64,000 bases of DNA. Source: Trichomonas vaginalis G3 (lineage: Eukaryota; Parabasalia; Trichomonadida; Trichomonadidae). Both the position numbers and the translations under genes were made by a program. Of this stretch, positions 39,396 through 49,428 are shown one piece after another. Below the pieces are notes generated by a model. The model saw only the letters and a program-made list of their open reading frames with translations, had not been told where the DNA came from and did not search any database. The number at the start of each line of letters is the position of its first letter. Positions within the stretch are counted from its first letter, which is position 1. The DNA lies in NCBI RefSeq assembly GCF_026262505.1, contig NC_067204.1, positions 23,777,300 to 23,841,299 on the forward strand. Direction: 5' to 3'.

Positions 39396-40012
39396 TTTTA
39401 TTGCAAATAAAAACTGCCAGATTTTATAAGATTTTAACCATTATTCCTCTGCAATAAAGGATTTCACAATGATATAAGAGTAGGACAGTTAAATACCCAC
39501 ACCAAAATATTGATCGGAACAATGTGGTTTCGTTCTTATACAATGTGTTTCTAGATTTGAATTATGCCAGAATTAAAAGTAAACATATATCAATATCATT
39601 ACTATCCTATTATATAAATTGTAAGAAATCATTCAATAATCAAACAAATCTTGTTTAAAACCCTATAATTTTTCAAATTATTTAGATTCATATTCAAAGC
39701 AGAGCACTAACACAACTTTATGATAACAAAGTAAAAGTATAAGAGAAGACCACATTTTTCCTAATTTCTTTTTTCCATAGTGCAACAATTTTCTCAGGAT
39801 TTGAATTACCTTTAGAGATATTTATATTTGTGTGAACATGAGTTTATTGTGGAATTGGAATTTGGATCAATGTTGAGGCAATTGAGTAAATAAATAAAGA
39901 ATTTTGATTCTCGATGAGATTTTAAGGAATGACCTTATTCAAAGCAAATATTCTCAATCAGTTTGGGTTAGTTTCGTAAAATTTTAAAGTTAGTATAAAA
40001 TATTCCATAATT
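39396..40012. other. Divergent AT-rich spacer
   Basis: About 620 bp between the small membrane protein and the 479-aa gene. No gene or repeat seen. TTCCATAATT just before the ATG at 40013 is a weak initiator-like sequence. Confidence 0.45.
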
Positions 40013-41452
40013 ATGGATTACAAAGATGAAGATGATTTGCCAAAGGAGATTCCATCAAAGAAACAAGTAAAAAGCTTTATTGAATCATCAATAGAAGCAC
40101 AGGATTATGATGAAAATCAAGTTAAATCTCTTGAAAAAGCATTTATTCATTCAATTCAATCCGGAAATACAGATGATCTTATAATTATCTCGAATGCAAT
40201 TCAAAATATTATGTTGCAGTATCCAAATGAACTATGTAACACATTCCTTGCAGATAAATTTCATGAATTTCTCGATGAAATTTTTTGTGAAATGGTTTCA
40301 GAAGAAGATATACCAACTCAAATCACCACAGTTATCAATCTTATTGCAAGTCTAATTGAAAATTCCTCAATAATTGGCAATTTCTTCATTGAAAGAGAAT
40401 ATTCAAACGACGCAAATGTTTTAATGTCAAGAGAAGAAACATTTTTGACATCTCCATGCTTATATCTCTTCGCAGTCTTACTATTACGCAATGCAATTAA
40501 AAAGGATGTTGATGAATGGATTGAATTTATGCATCAAGCAGTTTTAATATATCTAACTGGTGTCCCTCGATCATCATATAAATACACAGCATTAATTTGC
40601 AAATATGTATTGAATGATACGTCAATTGAAAAAACTCCTCAATTAATTAGTTCAATGACATCAGTTATGTTGACTTTAGGATACATGATTGAATTGTATA
40701 ATGCAGAGGAGTACGTTGTCCTCCTTAATCAATGTGCAATTAAAATTTTAAGTATTAATATGAATATTATCCAAGAATCAGACTTCAATGAGTTTTTCAA
40801 CTTATTAAATGATCATTTTGAAAGTTTATTAAACCCAAGACTCATAAATAATTATGAAAAAGCAAATTACACATTTTTTAAACTGATTGGCAATGTTTCA
40901 CGTGATTATTCCATTTCTTATTGCAAGAATCTCATTAATTCATTACAATTTCAAGTTATAAAATTGATCATTTCAGAATGTTCCGAAGAAACTTGTTCAG
41001 AGTTCGTCCATTTATTAGCTTTTTATCTAGAAACAATTGATTCAGAGACTGTCATGTATGTTTACCTTAGCCAGTGCGAAATGATTGGTTTTTTGAAAAC
41101 AAATTTAATTCGTGGAACATTTAAATGCGTTGAAGCGTTTTTACACTACTTTTATGCATTGACAATCCATGATCCACAAGATGTTCTTTCAGATATGATT
41201 GCTGCTGACATTTTTGAGGAGACAATCGAACAAATTGATTCAGCAGAGAGCCAAGGAGTTATATGGTTCTTAAAAGGATTGATTAATCTACTTAGTTCAT
41301 TGGGTAACACAAAAGACAATGTTATTGTCGAAATTTATTACCATGAACAGTATATGAATACTTTTTATGATCTTGTTGATGATGATTCTGACGAAATATC
41401 AGAATTAGCTCAAACTGTTTTGTCTTATTTCCCTCGTGAAGAAGAGGATTAA
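40013..41452 (+). CDS. Unknown helical protein, 479 aa
   Basis: No family is recognised. The protein is acidic and appears all-helical, with amphipathic helices of similar length (for example ELCNTFLADKFHEFLDEIF, QITTVINLIASLIENSSIIG), which hints at a HEAT/ARM-like repeat fold as in importins or adaptor proteins. No signal peptide or membrane helix. It ends in an acidic YFPREEED. A cytoplasmic or nuclear scaffold role is a guess from fold style. The frame is intact, and it is the last host gene before element B. Confidence 0.75.
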   Translation: MDYKDEDDLPKEIPSKKQVKSFIESSIEAQDYDENQVKSLEKAFIHSIQSGNTDDLIIISNAIQNIMLQYPNELCNTFLADKFHEFLDEIFCEMVSEEDIPTQITTVINLIASLIENSSIIGNFFIEREYSNDANVLMSREETFLTSPCLYLFAVLLLRNAIKKDVDEWIEFMHQAVLIYLTGVPRSSYKYTALICKYVLNDTSIEKTPQLISSMTSVMLTLGYMIELYNAEEYVVLLNQCAIKILSINMNIIQESDFNEFFNLLNDHFESLLNPRLINNYEKANYTFFKLIGNVSRDYSISYCKNLINSLQFQVIKLIISECSEETCSEFVHLLAFYLETIDSETVMYVYLSQCEMIGFLKTNLIRGTFKCVEAFLHYFYALTIHDPQDVLSDMIAADIFEETIEQIDSAESQGVIWFLKGLINLLSSLGNTKDNVIVEIYYHEQYMNTFYDLVDDDSDEISELAQTVLSYFPREEED

Positions 41453-41666
41453 TAAATATATTTATAGAGTGTTTGTTTTTAAATATTATTATCAAATATT
41501 TCTTTTTTAAAATGTGTTTAACAGTACAGTATACATTTTGCGTCGCCTGTAGCCTACAGCTACAGTCACCGGCACAATGAAAAAAGTGACAGAAAAGTGA
41601 CACTATACGGGTGCGCATATGTACGCATATATGTGTAAAAATAAACGTTCATATGTAAACTAACCT
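41453..41666. other. Host / element B junction
   Basis: Holds a GC-rich patch with an imperfect inverted repeat (CTGTAGCCTACAGCTACAG near 41549), then AGTGACAGAAAAGTGACACT near 41587 and a purine-pyrimidine stretch TGCGCATATGTACGCATATA. The left terminal repeat of element B should start in this stretch, most likely near 41540-41600, but it cannot be fixed because the other end is outside the window. Confidence 0.5.
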
Positions 41667-43358
41667 TTATTCACTAGCAGGGGCTGATAAATCATAATCG
41701 TCGAGAAGTACGATAAGTGGTCCCACCGGTTTAATCTGTATGGAGAGGCAAACGTGACGTAAGAAGCATAACACTGGTTTCTCAGTATATTTAATAGACT
41801 CTGCTGTTGGCTTAACTGTAAGCTTATATGTAATAGGTGAGTTAGATAACTGACCCTGTTGGAATGTATAATCAGTTTCGCAAGGGAATCCACATAGGTA
41901 ATGACCTAAGTCATTTGACTCGATTCCAAATTGAGGGACTGATGTGGTTGTGATAGACCTCATGACATCATAGTTGAAGCCAACAGTATCGTTATTATTG
42001 TTAGTAGCATTTGCCTGCATCTCATAGAAGATTGGATCATTAGATGCTTGAGCCTCAGCAGGTATGTTACCATATGCACCGCAGTTCAGTTAAATTTGTT
42101 CAAACAGTGGATTTTCATAGGTAGTGTTATAATTAGGTGTTTTCTTAAATAGTGTATAAATGGTGTTCACATATAATGGAGTAAATGCTGCCGTGAATGT
42201 ACAAGGAGTTCCTGCACCTTTAGCCATTGAACCATCCATAGTAATGCAGTCAATTCTTTTGATTGGGAAGTTTAGAGTCTTTGCCGAATATCTTGTCACC
42301 AAATCACTATAGATGTTAGGGTCCAAAGAGAATGAGTTACAGTATGTAATCATTTCAAAGAAGTTTGCATTCTTCTTAGTGAACTTAATAAACTTGGTAC
42401 CAAATGATATCGTACTCTTATCGGCATATCCAAGTTACAGTATCAATAACTTTGATACCTTCATAGATAGGAGTGAAGTGATTAGTGATTGGAATATAGC
42501 TTGTAACATTGGCTTGCATGTTCGGTAAATGGTAGAATATCCTGATAACTTAATGGTGTCCAAACCATACCAGCAATACTGAACTTAACCTTAAGTTGTA
42601 AGTTACCAGCAAACGCTGGAAGGAATCTAATGTTATTAAGTATTAGGAATCTTCTTAGGTCAATCTTGATTGGTATGTGGAACTTTAATGTAGTTGCACC
42701 ACTAATTGGTTTATTGAACTCAATAATCTGTCCAGAACGAACTGTATCACATCTATTGAAAACATCTTTATGTCTAGCCTTACTAAATACATCAACTTTC
42801 TTAATAGCTTCTGTTGTAGATGCAGTAGAAGTAATGTAACCTTCTTCTCTAGCATTATCTTGTGTATAAACACTTTTACCATTAGCGATTAATTGATATG
42901 ATTCAACAGCATAGAATGAATCAATGTATCCCAACCAAATTGCTGGAAGATGTGCACATGATTTGCCACCAGCATATTTAGTATCAATTGCTTTAATTGC
43001 TGTAACATTTGATCCTGTAGGAGCTCTCAACAGCAGCTCTTTCTTTATATACTTCACCATCATATTTAGGAACTTTTTCATCAGCTGGTTCAGTTTCTGT
43101 TGTAATTATGCACTCACCATCGACATAACCACTAATGAACGTATTATATAAGTCAATCATGTTCTCACCAGGTGGTGATATGTTAAATGTAATATAACCG
43201 TTATCAATAGTATTTGTCGGCATAGCTGGCACTTTTGTTGGGACATATCTATGGTTAGTATCTCCAATAGGAACTGCCCCATCAACTTGATCGAAATAAT
43301 ATCTTACTTGTCTGATGGAATCAGCAATACTGTATGTATTGAGGTTATCGTTCAACAT
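41667..43358 (-). pseudogene. Polinton major capsid protein, broken (fossil)
   Basis: Double-jelly-roll major capsid-type gene in a fossil state, with about four breaks. Recognisable stretches are YYFDQVDGAVPIGDTNHRYV and a middle part with FHIPIKIDLRRFL and VKFSIAGMVW (start of the second jelly roll in style). A late part contains LNFPIKRIDCITMDGS. The size of the region (about 1.7 kb) fits the family. It would form the hexagonal capsid lattice. The ATG at 43358 follows TTTTTTATAGCTGAGAAAG. Identified by order and style of motifs rather than by a database search. Confidence 0.7.
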
Positions 43359-43378
43359 CTTTCTCAGCTATAAAAAAT

Positions 43379-43828
43379 TTACAATCTTCTTATTCTTGGG
43401 ATTATTCGTCTTATTTGTGGCTGAGGTTTAGGAGGTTCTGGTTCAGGCTCTGGTTCATCATCGAAGTGTATTCTTTTCTCTTCCATTGATTGAACATATT
43501 CTTGATTCTCTTTAGTTTCCTTCTCACGTTCAATTGGGTCCATGTTTGGTTCATTAACTACACTGTTACGTTCTAATATCTTTGTCATCATCTCTAACAA
43601 CATTTTATTAGTATATGCTTGTTCTTCTTCTTTCTTCTCATCAACTTTAGGAGCTTCTTGAACAACAGGAGCTGGGGCAGGAGCTGGTGAATTCAATGGT
43701 GCCTTTCTCTTTCTAACTTGAACTGAACCATTCTTCATATGACAAACATAATATAATGGATGTTGTATTCCTTTAGCTTCATTCAATATGATTGATTGCT
43801 TTTCACTTGGTGAAAGTTTTGACGTCAT
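43379..43828 (-). CDS. Polinton protein of the Y-V-NG motif family, 149 aa
   Basis: The start is placed at 43828 (MTSKLSPSEKQSI) since it follows TTTTATTAGGATAGAA. Residues 3-40 match the start of the 4099-4683 protein and part of the 59687-59923 fossil: SEKQSI, then YYVCHMKNGSVQVRKRKAPL. The rest is Pro/Ala-rich, then a glutamate-rich helix, a run of alternating Glu-Pro, and a basic RRIIPRIRRL tail. Function unknown; the basic tail and acidic middle suggest interaction with capsid or DNA. It lies directly upstream of the capsid gene and in the same direction. Confidence 0.65.
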   Translation of the reverse strand: MTSKLSPSEKQSIILNEAKGIQHPLYYVCHMKNGSVQVRKRKAPLNSPAPAPAPVVQEAPKVDEKKEEEQAYTNKMLLEMMTKILERNSVVNEPNMDPIEREKETKENQEYVQSMEEKRIHFDDEPEPEPEPPKPQPQIRRIIPRIRRL

Positions 43829-43860
43829 TTCTATCCTAATAAAATTTTTTACTCCTAACA

Positions 43861-44089
43861 AAATGACTGAGAATACTTTCGACAGAGAAGCACTCAAGAA
43901 TGAACTTCGTGAAGAAATACTTAATGAACTCAAACCAAAAGAACAAACACAAGAAGAAAACCAGCTAAACCAAAGCGTAAACTCACAGAGAAACAATTAG
44001 CTGCATTAGCAGCTGGACGCGCAAAGAATCCACGAATGATTGCAAAGAAATTGAGAGAAGAGGAAGAAGCTAAGAAAAATAATAAGTAA
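43861..44089 (+). pseudogene. Small Lys/Glu-rich Polinton gene, broken (fossil)
   Basis: A fossil of about 75 codons with about one break. The first part reads MTENTFDREALKNELREEIL (acidic helix); the later part is very basic (LTEKQLAALAAGRAKNPRM), a style common in small DNA-binding or packaging proteins of viruses. It is divergent from the 149-aa gene with 32 bp between starts and preceded by TTTTTTACTCCTAACAAA. It is convergent with the polymerase gene. Confidence 0.5.
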
Positions 44090-44093
44090 GTGT

Positions 44094-47000
44094 TTAGAAC
44101 TTTAACTTACGTTCAAAAGATGACTTCGTTGAAATAGTGAAGTCCTTATTTTTGTTGAAGCATGGTTTCGAACCAATGCACAAGTCAAAGGTTATCTCAT
44201 CACCTTCATAAAGAGATTTGTACAATTCCACGATGCTATATTTTTCCCCAACTTTCTCAGGGAAGAACAAACCTTTCTTCTCGTCATAATGTACTTGTAT
44301 CGCATCTGGGAACATTTGGTTTGCAGTAAGTGCAATTACGTCCTGTGTGATTCCCTTCATTCGACAGTGGAAAGCAATTTCCTTGAGGTCATTGGTTAAT
44401 TCGTCGAGGTAAGTCTTCTTTCCAACGAATATAGATCTTTGTGCCTTAGACATATGTCCTGCAGTAATCTCTGCAAAGTCTGAATGAAATTGACCCAGTG
44501 CTTTTCCAATGAGTTCTCTGTTATACCTTCTCTTGTATTCTTCTGCTAACTTATCTAAGTCCTTCTCATACAAGTGTAAACTATCTGTATCCTGATAGAA
44601 CAACTTCAAGCCCAAATCTTCTGCTGTGAAGAATACTTCATTCATGATTCGTTTGGACATAGAAAGGATTGAAACACCTAATGGACAATAGTTAAAGTGA
44701 CGAACGATAGGTTTAAATGACTTTACACATGAAAGTTCGGAATCGGGGATGAACTCTATTGTCTGTATGTCATTATAGTTCTTAATGATATAGTCAGTGA
44801 GCTTATTGTCCTTGATGAAACGAATCTTTTTGTCAATGGGCTTTAATATCGTCTTACCATAGATACTGTTCAAAAGAAGTTTGATGATCTCTTGTATCGG
44901 ATTACCTTCCTTCTTATACTTAGCACGTAATTCGAAGAGCTTCTTAACTTCATTCCTTATTGTCATGTCCCTTTTTCCATCATAATAGTATCCATCAATG
45001 ACTTTGCATGAGATCTCTTGGAACTTGATCAGATCTTGAAGCGTAATGTGGTCTACGAACATCTTGCAGCATGTATTGGAACTTCTGGCAACATGTAAGT
45101 CAGGGTTGATGTCAGGATTGACGACAATCAATGGGAATGCTGAGTTCTTACCGATCGACAAGATCTCGATCTGACAGTAAAATCCTGAGATGAACTTTTC
45201 CTTTGTTGGTTCAGCTTGGTCATCATCAAAGAGATGCTCCAACAAGTATTCACTGCTCTTCATCTCTTCTGTCATAACTTTTGGAATTCCTTCTAAACAG
45301 TAAAGTCTAGCAATTGCTGATGGATACAATGATACAGCATCGAAGTCAGTGATGAGTTCTCCTTCATTGTATTGCTTCTTGTTCTCAGCTAGCATGCATC
45401 TTCCTCCTTGAATACACTTGGAAATATATTCACGAGGTTTTCCTGCAAGATCAAAGAGATTACCGTTCTTCCAATATACTCTCTTCTCAAAGAGTTTGTT
45501 TGAGATAGAACTTATTGAAACATAATCATAAGCATCTATTTCAAACTCAGTCATGAGGTCATTGCGGAACTTAAGAAAGCCATCTCGTAAAATGCGTACA
45601 TCTTGACCGCAATAGAATGACGAATAAACTTCCATGTCAAAGTGTTCATCATCAATCTTGCAATCTTCAATCTTCTCAATGTTCTCATTAAAAGCTTCAA
45701 TATCTTTGACATGATTCATGGCATCATCGATGTTACCAACTTTAGTTGTATTAACTAACTCTTCCGTGTAGTAATTATATGGGAAAACTTCTTTTTCACC
45801 ACTAGTGAGGTGAAACATTTCAGGGAATCTTTCCAACTTAGTTGAGATGATTGCATAAGAGTCTTTGAAGCAGAGAAGTTTTCCTTTGTACTTTCCTTGT
45901 ATCTGCATCGTTTGTGAACCTTTGATGATTGGAGTTCCTGTAATCTCTTCTAACTGAGACATGAGAAAAGTGACATCGTACGATAAGTTGTGGAAATAAA
46001 CTAAACTCTTATCTGGTAAAGCTTCGAGGAATTTTGACGCACAGTCACTTCCCCAAATTGATGTATAACCATCATCGTCATCTTCCATGAAACAAATGTT
46101 GTATGCTTTGTGAATGTTTCCATCAGTTGATGCTTCGAAGTCAGCAAAGAAAACATGTTCTCTTGGGAACTTCATGTCTTTCTTCGTCTCTGAACTCCAA
46201 TCTTTCTTCATCCTTGCGCAATAACGCTCATTGTATGTGAGGTCAATCATTTCTTCAAGGTTCTCATTATACATCGTTGTGAAGTATGTGCAAAGTTCTC
46301 CTGTTCTAATTGGTTCGAAATAATTGTTAGCAAACAAGAGTTCAATGACTTTTGCAAGTGGTGTAACTAACTTTGAGTTAATTGCATACCTTGTTTCATA
46401 TCTTCTGTTAACTAACATCTTCTTCTCTAAAGTCCAATCCTTGCACAACTTACAAACATCTTCATAGTTCTTGATGAACATTGAACTTATTGGAAGCTTT
46501 TCGTTCAACATGTAGTGGTCATACATTAATAAAAGTTCTACTGTCATCTTTGGTTCTTCATCTGGTTCATAAGTATATGAATGATTTGAATACTTCTCGT
46601 TGTATTTGATGACATGGAACCTTATTCCTGTTTCTTTGGCAATAACCTTAATCTTTGACATTGGAAAATCTTTGACACGAATGATTTCCCTCATATGATT
46701 AATTGTTGCTTCGTCAACACCAGCTTGAATACAAGCGTAGATGAAACATGAATCTTTCATCATCTTCTTTGCTGTCTCTGCATTAAGTTCGTTGAAGATC
46801 TGATACCTCTCTAAGTTAATAGGTAATTTGCATGTCCATGTCCAAAGCTGACCATTACGTGACCTGTTTCTCTTCTTTGAATGGTTTTGTTTGATGATCT
46901 TGAGTGCGATCTTTTCTTGACCTGCTGCTCTCATCGTATCTAACATAACTTGTTCTTCAGCTGTGAGTTTATATGGTGTGTACGTTCCTTTTCTCAAAGC

Positions 47001-47783
47001 AGAAGCATCAACATCTGAATAAGCTGTATAGTCAAAGATCTCGATCTTCCTTAACGAAGGAATACTACAAAGGAAGAAGTCATAGTTTGATTCAAGGACT
47101 TTAGATGCTAATTCTTGTACTTCTGCTATTGGAGCTTCATTAAGTAACTGATGAACTAATGATCCCATTGTATTGATGTTCAAATGACGCAAAATGTTTC
47201 TCTTCTCATCAAAGTCGTAATAGAATGTCCACTTCTGTTTGAAAAGGTCTATCTGTCCAATGAACTTTGCCATAACTCTTGGAAACATCTTGTTGAAGTA
47301 ATCTTTTCCTCTTGGACTGTATTGGTCAATGTTAAACATAATGAATCTTTCTCCTGCTTTAGTTATTGGGTCTAACCATTTCTCATCAGGAAGTTTTTGA
47401 CCATTAATGTTCTTAACAACGTAAAAGGCATTCTGTATTTCTTTGTATGCTAATTCGCTCTCATCAATCTTTGGTGGAGGGTCTGAGTATATTGGTTGCA
47501 TCTCCATTAACGCTCTATTATGAGATCTCTGATCGTGATCTAAAGCAACTGGGGAATTTGAAGCTGGAACATTCATGATACCATTGTAGTCATCATAGAA
47601 GCTCTTAGCATTCTTGAAAATATCTGCTACACTTCCTGTACCTCCTTGATTCTTAATTGCCAGAGCTAATTTATTGGTAATGTCTTTAGCTTTCTTAGGC
47701 ATTTTGATCCCAAACATATCAAGCATACCTTTCTTATCTTCTGGTGAAAGGTTATTAACTAATCCTTTTATAGCATTGAGCAT
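44094..47783 (-). CDS. Protein-primed family B DNA polymerase (Polinton PolB)
   Basis: A 1,229-aa polymerase, open throughout. Exonuclease motifs: FFADFEAS (about residue 545, Exo I), YFHNLSYDVTF (Exo II) and YCGQDV (Exo III). Polymerase motifs: DFDAVSLYPSA (about 818, motif A), KLLLNSIYGKT (about 970, motif B) and YQDTDSLHLY (about 1064, motif C). The layout and length fit Polinton pols, with a long N-terminal extension before the exonuclease domain. It replicates the element using a protein primer. The ATG at 47783 follows TTTTTTTATCGGTTATAAAA. Confidence 0.95.
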   Translation of the reverse strand: MLNAIKGLVNNLSPEDKKGMLDMFGIKMPKKAKDITNKLALAIKNQGGTGSVADIFKNAKSFYDDYNGIMNVPASNSPVALDHDQRSHNRALMEMQPIYSDPPPKIDESELAYKEIQNAFYVVKNINGQKLPDEKWLDPITKAGERFIMFNIDQYSPRGKDYFNKMFPRVMAKFIGQIDLFKQKWTFYYDFDEKRNILRHLNINTMGSLVHQLLNEAPIAEVQELASKVLESNYDFFLCSIPSLRKIEIFDYTAYSDVDASALRKGTYTPYKLTAEEQVMLDTMRAAGQEKIALKIIKQNHSKKRNRSRNGQLWTWTCKLPINLERYQIFNELNAETAKKMMKDSCFIYACIQAGVDEATINHMREIIRVKDFPMSKIKVIAKETGIRFHVIKYNEKYSNHSYTYEPDEEPKMTVELLLMYDHYMLNEKLPISSMFIKNYEDVCKLCKDWTLEKKMLVNRRYETRYAINSKLVTPLAKVIELLFANNYFEPIRTGELCTYFTTMYNENLEEMIDLTYNERYCARMKKDWSSETKKDMKFPREHVFFADFEASTDGNIHKAYNICFMEDDDDGYTSIWGSDCASKFLEALPDKSLVYFHNLSYDVTFLMSQLEEITGTPIIKGSQTMQIQGKYKGKLLCFKDSYAIISTKLERFPEMFHLTSGEKEVFPYNYYTEELVNTTKVGNIDDAMNHVKDIEAFNENIEKIEDCKIDDEHFDMEVYSSFYCGQDVRILRDGFLKFRNDLMTEFEIDAYDYVSISSISNKLFEKRVYWKNGNLFDLAGKPREYISKCIQGGRCMLAENKKQYNEGELITDFDAVSLYPSAIARLYCLEGIPKVMTEEMKSSEYLLEHLFDDDQAEPTKEKFISGFYCQIEILSIGKNSAFPLIVVNPDINPDLHVARSSNTCCKMFVDHITLQDLIKFQEISCKVIDGYYYDGKRDMTIRNEVKKLFELRAKYKKEGNPIQEIIKLLLNSIYGKTILKPIDKKIRFIKDNKLTDYIIKNYNDIQTIEFIPDSELSCVKSFKPIVRHFNYCPLGVSILSMSKRIMNEVFFTAEDLGLKLFYQDTDSLHLYEKDLDKLAEEYKRRYNRELIGKALGQFHSDFAEITAGHMSKAQRSIFVGKKTYLDELTNDLKEIAFHCRMKGITQDVIALTANQMFPDAIQVHYDEKKGLFFPEKVGEKYSIVELYKSLYEGDEITFDLCIGSKPCFNKNKDFTISTKSSFERKLKF

Positions 47784-47825
47784 GTTGGTCTTTTATAACC
47801 GATAAAAAAATATACGTTATTTTTT

Positions 47826-48212
47826 TTAATCGTCATCGTAATCATAATCGTACGAAGATTCTGTATCATCATCACTGACATCATTGGTTTCTCTAACTTC
47901 TGGCTTATCTGGTTTAATCTCTATCACCATAAACATTGGTGACAATAATCGAACAGGCTGATCTTGGAAGTCAACTAAGGTAAACGTAACATTAGTTAGT
48001 TCCCATGGAAATGCATCTATCCATGGTGAGGATTCCTTACATATAAGTGGTTTACCAGATATCCAGAACTCATTGATGTTATAACATGTAGATCTGTACA
48101 TGATCTTTCTTCGATCATCAACTTGGTCAATATTATTGAACCCAGAGATGACAGACATTGATGAACGAAGATATAACTGATACCCGAAGTTGAGCATAGG
48201 TGGTTTTGGCAT
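47826..48212 (-). CDS. Unknown minor structural-type protein, 128 aa
   Basis: The start is taken at 48212 (MPKPPMLNFGYQL), after TATATATAAACTAAAA; an earlier in-frame ATG at 48233 would overlap the upstream gene. Beta-type segments (TNVTFTLVDFQDQPVRLLSP, MFMVIEIKPDKPEV) are followed by a very acidic Asp/Tyr tail (DDDTESSYDYDYDDD). The strand pattern and location between polymerase and fibre partner suggest a minor capsid protein. No family is recognised. Confidence 0.6.
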   Translation of the reverse strand: MPKPPMLNFGYQLYLRSSMSVISGFNNIDQVDDRRKIMYRSTCYNINEFWISGKPLICKESSPWIDAFPWELTNVTFTLVDFQDQPVRLLSPMFMVIEIKPDKPEVRETNDVSDDDTESSYDYDYDDD

Positions 48213-48219
48213 TTTTAGT

Positions 48220-48666
48220 TTATATATGTACAATAGGTAGTTCTATTCCATATGCACCTAAAATAAGATTTGCTCTATGTGAAGCATCTTTTAAATAGAC
48301 TTTATGTCCTTTGTCCTGTGACGTAAATATAAGTTGATTCGTAGCACTCAGTGAAACTGTTACATTATGTTGACCTTTTTTCTTGTTATAATAATCAAAC
48401 TGTTTTGTTACAATCTCTTGTAGTTTTGATACAATAGTATCCATATCAAATGAAAGAGCTGACTTAAATGTACACACCTTTTCTTCTCCATCTTCGTCTA
48501 ACTGTAAGACAAAATAATCTGTTTCGTCACAAACAATAAAGTTCGCCATAGTACTGACACTTTTTACTCTCATCTTTATCTTACTTGGATGCCCCATGTT
48601 AGGATCTGCTTGAAACTGTATTGTCCCGTAGTTATTAGGATCAGTCGATTGTAGATAATACATCAT
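48220..48666 (-). CDS. Fibre-adjacent structural-type protein, 148 aa
   Basis: Beta-rich start (GTIQFQADPNMGHPSKIKMR), a helix (TIVSKLQEIVTKQFDYYNKK), then more strands (HNVTVSLSATNQLIFTSQDK) ending LILGAYGIELPIV. It is divergent from the fibre with 19 bp between start codons, exactly the position of the 7643/7822 genes in element A. A virion component linked to the fibre is likely, by context. Frame open. Confidence 0.6.
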   Translation of the reverse strand: MMYYLQSTDPNNYGTIQFQADPNMGHPSKIKMRVKSVSTMANFIVCDETDYFVLQLDEDGEEKVCTFKSALSFDMDTIVSKLQEIVTKQFDYYNKKKGQHNVTVSLSATNQLIFTSQDKGHKVYLKDASHRANLILGAYGIELPIVHI

Positions 48667-48685
48667 TTTTATATGTAGTAAAAGA
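48667..48685. promoter_or_regulatory. 19-bp bidirectional start region
   Basis: TTTTATATGTAGTAAAAGA separates the ATG of the 148-aa gene (minus) and of the fibre (plus). It provides a TTTTTATATG motif on the plus strand and CTTTTACTAC on the minus strand. Comparable to 7625-7642 in element A. Confidence 0.55.
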
Positions 48686-49428
48686 ATGAGTGTTGTTCCA
48701 TATGCATATGAATGTTATAAGTCTAGCGTACTTCAATATAAAGAATATTCTCTGAGAATTACTGATAACGCTTTAGTCATACATAAAGAAGGTGCTGATG
48801 AAGACATTACCATTGGTCCAGGTATATTACCTATCGAGCAACCAGATGGTACAATTGTTGAAACAGACATAAGTCAATACCTTCAAGAGTTGCAGAATCG
48901 TGTGACAAGAGTTGAGAATAATTACTTAGATGCTCCATTCTTCACAACTGATAAAGACTATATGTTTTCATGTATGGCGAGTAATGGTTTGCAAGAAACT
49001 CGTGAGGTAAATATTAATGAAGCATTAGAGACTATAATATATCATGTCAAACGGTTATTATCGATTGACCATGGAGTTCATTTTGACCCAAGGTCTACAC
49101 TGTTCAATATACCAATGATTGAAAACAGTCATTTAACATTTAAAGAAGATACATTGTATAATGCTTTAAACGCAGCATTTGCTTATATATTAGGTCATGA
49201 ACAAGTACAAAATAGTGGTATTGCAATATACTTAGATAAAGTTATGTTAAAGAAACCATTGGCATTCACAGAAGATGGTCCAAAAGCAACTGGTATTGTT
49301 GGTGATGGAACATTACTTACGAAAGAATACTTAAAAAGTCATATCAGTGATTTTGTGAAAATAGAACAAAGTGGAGGAGGTAAGAGTTGGTTAGGGTGGT
49401 TGTTTGATTTATTTTCAGCAGGTGCAAC
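48686..49428 (+). pseudogene. Fibre gene, N-terminal part, cut by a transposon (fossil)
   Basis: The first part of the element B fibre, MSVVPYAYECYKSSVLQYKE onward, with a beta-type start, DITIGPGILPIEQPDG, a coiled-coil stretch (ISQYLQELQNRVTRVENNYL) and LTFKEDTLYNALNAAFAYIL. It runs into a hAT-like insertion at 49429. The N-terminal part differs from the element A fibre, so the tip is shared but the base is divergent. Confidence 0.75.
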
